Assembly: GCA_003133815.1 (NCBI GenBank)
Contig: PKZR01000152.1
Coordinates: 1-9,337, forward strand
Source of the DNA: Limisphaerales bacterium
GTDB lineage: Bacteria; Verrucomicrobiota; Verrucomicrobiia; Limisphaerales; UBA11358
Direction: 5' to 3'
DNA length: 9,337 bases
Both the position numbers and the translations under genes were made by a program. Under the pieces are notes generated by a model, which saw only the letters and a list, made by a program, of their open reading frames with translations, did no database searches and was not told the DNA's origin. Shown here one piece after another: positions 5,839 through 9,337 of this stretch (position 1 is the stretch's first letter; the number at the start of each line of letters is the position of its first letter).

Positions 5839-6921
5839 TTACTCCGCCTTGAATTTTAACTGTGAAGCCAGACATTCGCCAGGGTCAACGTCATCGCGCG
5901 GCCCCAGATATACCGGCTGATGCAGGGCATGGCTGGCGCGATAGCCGTAGAGATACCGCACCTCCACGACCGCACCGACCTTGGGAATGCCGTGATTGGC
6001 TGGGATGGTGACGTTACCGCACGAAATCAAGCTCCTGCCTTTGAGCAAACTGATCTCCACACTGCGTTGGATGTTCACCTTGGCAACGATTGCCGACAGC
6101 GTGGCAACGAATTTGAATTTCAACTGCGGCCCACCGCTGTTGGGCTTGCCCGGCGTGTAAGGCGCACCCAACCGCTTGAACACGATGCCCTCGCGGTTTT
6201 CCCGACGCAGCCGCTCCCATAGTTCAATCTTCCGCTGCGTCGTGAACGCGGTTTCAACAAATCGGACATGGGGATGATTCGCGGTGGACAACAACAGGCT
6301 CACCAGACGTTCGAGCCGTTTGCGATAGGGCAACGGCCGCAAGTTCTCGCCGTTCCATTCGAGGAGGTCGAAGGCGTGGTAATCATCACCGATGGATTCG
6401 CCGTCGGGGATGAAACTGCCGGGCAGAATGCGGATGTCGTCTGACACGGTTTCCGGTAATCCGACCAGTAATCCTTTCTTGTTGATACCCTCGATGTGGT
6501 CGTCCTGTTTGCGGATCAGGAGGTGCCGCCCGTCGAATTTCTCCTGCGCGCAATATTCATCGTCGCGCAACAACCGCTCCACGTCGACTTCTTCGATTGC
6601 ATTCAACAATTGGGGCAAAATCCCCGACGCCTGTTTGTCCGTGTGCTGATACGGTGTGCCGTCCTCACCATCGGTGTAAGGAGTTTTGGGGTGATTTTTC
6701 TTTTCCTTCACCAACTGCTTGAGGATGCGTTTGGCGCTGTCGTAATCCACCGGCACGGCGGTCTTGGTGCCGGTGTTCAATGTTGAGCCACGGCGACCAT
6801 GGGCGTAATTGACTACGAACAATTTTCCCGCCGGTTCAATCGCGACCTGATATACTTTGTCCGACGAACCTTTGCGGTGATACAACGTGATTCGATCCTG
6901 TGCTTCCATGACTGCATTCAT
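5839..6921 (-). CDS. ATP-dependent DNA ligase with N-terminal WGR domain, 360 residues
   Basis: Residues about 8-75 form a WGR domain (ITLYHRKGSSDKVYQVAI, VNYAHGRRGSTL, then A..I...L..EK). The rest is a nucleotidyltransferase core. Motif I is EKFDGRH with the adenylated lysine, motif III includes IPDGE and AFDLL, motif IV is EGIVFK, and motif V is QLKFKF. A C-terminal OB-fold-like part follows (GNVTIPANHGIPKVGAVVEVRYLY). It should seal nicked DNA using ATP; WGR domains in PARPs bind DNA near breaks, so this one may direct the ligase to such ends. The ATG at 6921 has AAGGA about 6 nt upstream; the next in-frame ATG at 6909 is less well placed. The gene is monocistronic between leader repeats B and A. 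Accessory ligases like this occur on phages and mobile elements. The native role (repair or element replication) is inferred. Confidence 0.9.
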   Translation of the reverse strand: MNAVMEAQDRITLYHRKGSSDKVYQVAIEPAGKLFVVNYAHGRRGSTLNTGTKTAVPVDYDSAKRILKQLVKEKKNHPKTPYTDGEDGTPYQHTDKQASGILPQLLNAIEEVDVERLLRDDEYCAQEKFDGRHLLIRKQDDHIEGINKKGLLVGLPETVSDDIRILPGSFIPDGESIGDDYHAFDLLEWNGENLRPLPYRKRLERLVSLLLSTANHPHVRFVETAFTTQRKIELWERLRRENREGIVFKRLGAPYTPGKPNSGGPQLKFKFVATLSAIVAKVNIQRSVEISLLKGRSLISCGNVTIPANHGIPKVGAVVEVRYLYGYRASHALHQPVYLGPRDDVDPGECLASQLKFKAE

Positions 6922-6935
6922 ACTTTTCCTTTTTG

Positions 6936-7057
6936 TTGGTTGTGGTTTGAGATGAACTGCCACTTTGAAGCGTATCTCCCCGCGCTGTTTCGATGAAGAC
7001 GGGTAGATTTGCCGGAAGCGGCAAATGAAAAAGAGCGACCCTATGGATCGCCCTTGT
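6936..7057 (-). repeat. Terminator/leader repeat, copy B (before the ligase gene)
   Basis: It has the same order of elements as copies A and C: terminator stem GGGCGATCC/GGGTCGCTC, the T-run, the invariant 18-nt hairpin at 7008-7025, CCCGTCTTCATCGAAA, GGGAGATACGCTTCA, AGTTCATCTCAAACCAC, then the ligase Shine-Dalgarno AAGGA. Copies A and B are the closest pair; they agree at nearly every position from the terminator to TCAAACCA. Confidence 0.85.
7033..7053 (-). terminator. Terminator hairpin in leader repeat B
   Basis: GGGCGATCC pairs with GGGTCGCTC around a short ATA loop, followed by five T residues on the minus strand. It lies about 26 nt after the stop codon of the 61-residue unknown gene, so it ends the Api92-like transcription unit. 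Confidence 0.7.
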
Positions 7058-7079
7058 GTATTAATTCGGCACTTTCGAT

Positions 7080-7265
7080 TTATTGCGCCATTTGAAACAG
7101 GGAGCTTTGAGCTTTGTCGGCAAGCTGACGCGCAGATTCCTTTTGTTTGTGTTCGCGGACAATGCGTTCCCCGTCAATTCCGGTTTCGACAATCAGGTTG
7201 AACGTCTTTGGCGTGAAGCCGAATTCCCATTGCGGAATTGGCAGTCTCCGTTTCGTTCGCTTCAT
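7080..7265 (-). CDS. Small basic protein of unknown function, 61 residues
   Basis: I do not recognise the product. It begins with a strongly basic patch (MKRTKRRLP), has a short aromatic middle part (QWEFGFTPKTFNL), and ends in a charged, probably helical C-terminal region. There are no cysteines and no membrane segment. It starts 8 nt after the stop of the Api92-like gene and ends just before leader repeat B, so it is the second gene of that unit. The Shine-Dalgarno is weak, which fits translational coupling. The position between two terminator modules supports it being a real gene, but coding evidence is otherwise thin. Confidence 0.55.
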   Translation of the reverse strand: MKRTKRRLPIPQWEFGFTPKTFNLIVETGIDGERIVREHKQKESARQLADKAQSSLFQMAQ

Positions 7266-7273
7266 GGCGATAG

Positions 7274-7768
7274 TCAGTTGATGACGTGATCAATCACCTC
7301 AACTTTCTTCAACTGGCTGGGGAGTGGATTGCAGAGGTCGAGGCAATGATCCTCAACGGCGTCACCGTGAACTTTGGTGATACCCTTGAAACCCATGCCC
7401 ATTTCCTCGTAATCGAGGAGGAAGGTGAGCGTAGACCATTGTGGGGCGAGTTTTGACAGGAACGGAATGGGCGGCGACCATGCGGTATCGAAGAAATAGG
7501 TGAGATGTCCTTCCCGCTCCTCAACCAGTTCGGTAGAACACGCGCCCCATTTGCAGCCCCAATTCATCAGTTCCCATTCATAACCGGCCTGGTCATAGCC
7601 AGCCGATACAACCTCCGGCGGGACGGGTGTGAGGCTGTGGAAGTTGAGAACATTTTTCTTTTCTTGTTCCGTGTGCCACGGCGAATTGCCGATGGCATTT
7701 TTCTTGAACCGTTGAACATCTTCGTCGGGTCCAAACACAGTGAGCTTGTTGTTGCACCAGTTGGGCAT
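7274..7768 (-). CDS. Api92-like ferredoxin-fold protein (DUF1281 type), 164 residues
   Basis: The opening MPNWCNNKLTVFGPDEDV is the characteristic start of the Api92-like/DUF1281 family, whose members are found mainly in phages and mobile elements and whose biochemical role is not established. The middle contains the family-typical segments LNFHSLTPVPPEV, YEWELMNWGCKWGA, and FDTAWSPPIPFLSKLAPQWSTLTF, the last being a W-rich region also common in these proteins. The start at 7768 is preferred because AGGAG lies 6 nt upstream and family members begin with MPNWC; a longer in-frame reading to 7828 lies within leader repeat C and is not credible. It is the first gene after leader repeat C and is followed closely by a 61-residue gene. 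Family assignment is good; function is unknown. Confidence 0.82.
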   Translation of the reverse strand: MPNWCNNKLTVFGPDEDVQRFKKNAIGNSPWHTEQEKKNVLNFHSLTPVPPEVVSAGYDQAGYEWELMNWGCKWGACSTELVEEREGHLTYFFDTAWSPPIPFLSKLAPQWSTLTFLLDYEEMGMGFKGITKVHGDAVEDHCLDLCNPLPSQLKKVEVIDHVIN

Positions 7769-7780
7769 AATTTTCTCCTT

Positions 7781-7904
7781 TGGTTGTGGTTTTGAAATGA
7801 ACTGACAACATGAATCGTATGCTCCCATGCCGCTTTGATGAAGACGGGCATCTTTGCCGGAAGCGGCAAATATAAAAAAGGGCGACCCGATGGATCGCCC
7901 TTGT
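7781..7904 (-). repeat. Terminator/leader repeat, copy C (before the Api92-like gene)
   Basis: It has the same layout as copies A and B: GGGCGATCC/GGGTCGCCC terminator, T-run, the invariant hairpin TTTGCCGCTTCCGGCAAA at 7853-7870, GCCCGTCTTCATC, GGGAGCATACG, AGTTCATTTCAAAACCACAACC, then AAAGGAG for the Api92-like gene. It is the most diverged copy: it has an extra base in GGGAGCATACG, and GTTGT replaces the GTGG(T) of the other copies, matched by ACAAC downstream. Confidence 0.85.
7880..7900 (-). terminator. Terminator hairpin in leader repeat C
   Basis: GGGCGATCC pairs with GGGTCGCCC across an ATC loop (9 pairs, one G-U), followed by six T residues on the minus strand. It begins 6 nt after the stop codon of the 95-residue gene and ends the primase-containing operon. 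Confidence 0.75.
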
Positions 7905-7906
7905 GT

Positions 7907-8194
7907 TCACTTACGATTGAGTATTTGGACTTCGGATTGCGGTGAGATGCGGAACAGCGCGGGTGGCGGGTGGAAGCGAACCGGCTTGTCAAAGCGTGTT
8001 TTGAAATCACGCACTGGCCGGTTCACAATGACAACCGCCGCGCACTCGCTGACGTGGACAACGCGGCACAGCCGCTCGTTGAAACGAATGACATCCCCAG
8101 CGCGAAGCCGGAACGGACGGCTTGCAGTCCGCCAGATGATTCCGAACTCAATCTGGTTCGGGTCATTGAAGCCGCGTTTCTTGCGCGCACTCAT
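7907..8194 (-). CDS. Small protein of unknown function, 95 residues
   Basis: I do not recognise a family. The N-terminus is basic (MSARKKRGF). A beta-rich middle part follows (FRLRAGDVIRFNERLCRVVHVSECAAVVIVN), reminiscent of small barrel domains that bind nucleic acid or protein, and then a proline-rich stretch RFHPPPALFRI. No catalytic motif is seen. The start codon overlaps the stop of the DUF6166-like gene (ATGA), and a strong GGAGG lies 6 nt upstream, so this is a real translated gene at the end of the primase operon. The role is presumably linked to DNA processing by context only. Confidence 0.7.
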   Translation of the reverse strand: MSARKKRGFNDPNQIEFGIIWRTASRPFRLRAGDVIRFNERLCRVVHVSECAAVVIVNRPVRDFKTRFDKPVRFHPPPALFRISPQSEVQILNRK

Positions 8195-8517
8195 GCAACG
8201 CCTCCAATGAGCAATTCCGCCTCCTGCACGTTTTTGAGCAACTGATCAATGTCCCGGCTGCTCAACGTCCAGCCGCGTCCCGGCAACTCCGCAATGACCG
8301 CCCATTTGAAGCGCTGGTAGAAGTTCAGCGCCTCTTGGTCGTCGCCCAAGTGGTCGGCAAGAATTGCCAGCGCCAGTTGCGCCGGGCCGCTGCCGCCATA
8401 ACCCCACTCGAAACCGCTGGGGCTGTGGTTCCACAAGTCACGGCGTGGATTGAGCCTGCGGCCGTCCACCGTGACGGTGACGGCATGACCTTCGCGGATT
8501 CCTACATACCGCTTCAT
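8191..8517 (-). CDS. DUF6166-like protein, 108 residues
   Basis: The central stretch SPSGFEWGYGGSGPAQLALAILAD, followed by a helical segment with NFYQRFKWAVIAELP and a final W.L...DI, matches what I know of the DUF6166 family, short proteins found on phages, plasmids and integrated elements. Its biochemical role is unknown. The N-terminal part (MKRYVGIREGHAVTVTVDGRRL) looks like a small beta unit. TTTGGAGG lies 6 nt before the ATG, and the ATG overlaps the primase stop codon in an ATGA arrangement. It is therefore co-translated with the primase, pointing to an accessory function in the same process. Confidence 0.75.
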   Translation of the reverse strand: MKRYVGIREGHAVTVTVDGRRLNPRRDLWNHSPSGFEWGYGGSGPAQLALAILADHLGDDQEALNFYQRFKWAVIAELPGRGWTLSSRDIDQLLKNVQEAELLIGGVA

Positions 8518-9337
8518 TGGAAACCTCCAAAGATTTCGTTTACGTCTTCCAGGCTCAAATCCTCCGGCTGCTGTCCGTCCTTCTCGAAGGTGTGAACCTT
8601 GACGTAGCAGAATTTAGACAGACGCGTGGCGATGTCTTCGCGTCCCGCCCGTCCGGCCTCGTCTTCGTCCAGCATGACGATGACCTGGCTGCGACTGTCG
8701 GTGTGCCGCCTGATCAACTCCTCCTGTGCGGCTGACATGGTGCTGCCCATAAGGGCAACGACTCTGCGGCAGCCGTGCTGGTGAAGATTCATACAGCCGA
8801 AGAATCCTTCCACGATCACCATGGTCACTTCCGGCGGCTCTTTGCCTGCGCGGTCAATGTTGAATAGCTCCTGTGACTTTCTGAAGCCCGGTGGCAGTTT
8901 GTATTTCGGGGTGTCCTCGTCAGGCGGTTCGCCGGGGAAACGACCAGCATATGCGACCACCTTTCCTTCCGCGTTATGGATCGGAATGGCAATACGTCCT
9001 GCCATCATGCCTTTGGCACAGAAACCGACGCCAAAATCCACGATGGTTTCAAGCGTCAATCCGCGCTCTTTGATGAGATATGGATATTCCCGCTCCAATT
9101 TGTCCAAGCGGAAATTGAGCGGCTTGTTGGGTGCGCCGTTCTCCTGCGCTGGTGCCGGCCTTGCGGCTGGCTTCGGTTTGACAACTTCACCGTTCTTTTC
9201 CGGCTCACTCGGTTCTTCGGCTGCTTCTTCCGAACTTACCGACATTTCGGCGGGGTCAAGATGAAACCATTCAATGGCTTTGTTGGCCGCTGCGAGAATG
9301 CTCACGTCCTCCATTTTGGCGATGAAGTCGAGGGTGT
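8514..9337 (-). CDS. DnaG-type primase with Toprim domain, 5' end outside the window
   Basis: Numbering from the first in-window ATG (9314), residues about 68-150 resemble the DnaG catalytic core N-terminal part (YLIKERGLTLETIVDFGVGF, GRIAIPIHNAEGKVVAYAGR, PKYKLPPGF.KSQELF). The Toprim motifs follow: VEGFFG with E169 and LDEDEAGRAG with D216 and D218. The frame is open upstream to the window edge and reads TLDFIAKMEDVS, matching the end of a DnaG CHC2 zinc finger (GDVIDFVM.IEG.SF). The gene therefore begins outside the window and probably includes the zinc finger. A Glu/Pro/Ala-rich linker (about 24-65) joins the two parts. The protein ends soon after Toprim, so it lacks the helicase-interacting C-terminal domain of chromosomal DnaG. 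It would make RNA primers for the element's replication. The strand, operon and ATGA overlap fit with the following gene. Confidence 0.88.
   Translation of the reverse strand, partial: TLDFIAKMEDVSILAAANKAIEWFHLDPAEMSVSSEEAAEEPSEPEKNGEVVKPKPAARPAPAQENGAPNKPLNFRLDKLEREYPYLIKERGLTLETIVDFGVGFCAKGMMAGRIAIPIHNAEGKVVAYAGRFPGEPPDEDTPKYKLPPGFRKSQELFNIDRAGKEPPEVTMVIVEGFFGCMNLHQHGCRRVVALMGSTMSAAQEELIRRHTDSRSQVIVMLDEDEAGRAGREDIATRLSKFCYVKVHTFEKDGQQPEDLSLEDVNEIFGGFQ

Noticed and set aside
6922..7025. A conserved leader peptide encoded by the repeats (MPLPANLPVFIETA in copies A and B)
   Set aside because: There is no ATG and no ribosome binding site. Copy differences change amino acids freely, copy C lacks the start, and the conservation tracks the RNA hairpins rather than the reading frame.
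5711..7904. Integron attC sites or cassette array
   Set aside because: The repeats recur between same-strand genes, as attC sites do. However, I find no paired RYYYAAC/GTTRRRY core sites, the main structure is a terminator plus a short hairpin, and the repeats run into the Shine-Dalgarno sequences.
5711..7904. CRISPR array
   Set aside because: The repeats are long, imperfect and separated by whole genes, not short spacers, and no Cas genes are present.
8821..9264. Plus-strand 147-codon open frame opposite the primase gene
   Set aside because: It is antisense to the primase core, whose family motifs are clear. It has serine/proline/glycine-rich low-complexity composition and no ribosome binding site.

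Overview
The window is bacterial accessory DNA. Nearly every credible gene lies on the minus strand, so it reads from the right edge to the left. Genes are tightly packed, with ATGA and similar start/stop overlaps and clear AGGAG-type ribosome binding sites. The gene set is an ATP-dependent ligase with a WGR domain, an ArdC-type antirestriction protein, a SymE-like toxin, an Api92-like phage/plasmid protein, a DUF6166-like protein and a stand-alone DnaG-type primase. This points to an integrated mobile element or plasmid backbone. A Verrucomicrobiota-like host is a guess from gene combination only; no rRNA, tRNA or housekeeping gene is present to fix the taxonomy.

Right part (about 4630-9337): four transcription units read leftwards. 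(1) A 5'-truncated primase/Toprim gene, a DUF6166-like gene and a small unknown gene, chained by ATGA overlaps. (2) An Api92-like gene and a 61-residue unknown. (3) A WGR-domain DNA ligase. (4) ArdC plus a SymE-like protein, overlapping by 8 nt. Units 2, 3 and 4 are each preceded by a copy of the same ~120-bp intergenic module. The module holds a terminator hairpin for the gene before, an invariant 18-nt hairpin, about 60 nt of conserved leader and the Shine-Dalgarno of the gene after. This serial reuse of one terminator/leader module is the most unusual feature of the window.

Middle (about 1831-4540): a visibly A+T-richer two-gene operon. It encodes a 627-residue HD-domain phosphohydrolase with the SAMHD1/dGTPase-like catalytic set and an ImmA/IrrE-type zinc peptidase, overlapping by 11 nt. 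It is bounded on its promoter side by a strong terminator. It looks like a horizontally acquired cargo module, and an anti-phage dNTP-hydrolase/peptidase pair is a reasonable hypothesis.

Left part: 1177-1830 has no long gene but is not empty. On the minus strand there is an extended -10 promoter, a 23-codon single-membrane-segment peptide resembling Ibs-type toxins in composition, and a terminator. On the plus strand a divergent promoter-like sequence leads into a region rich in inverted repeats, ending in a hairpin plus T-run at the 3' end of the peptidase gene; this may be a small RNA. Left of 1177 are two membrane-protein genes of unknown function, and the start of a further gene may lie at the left edge.
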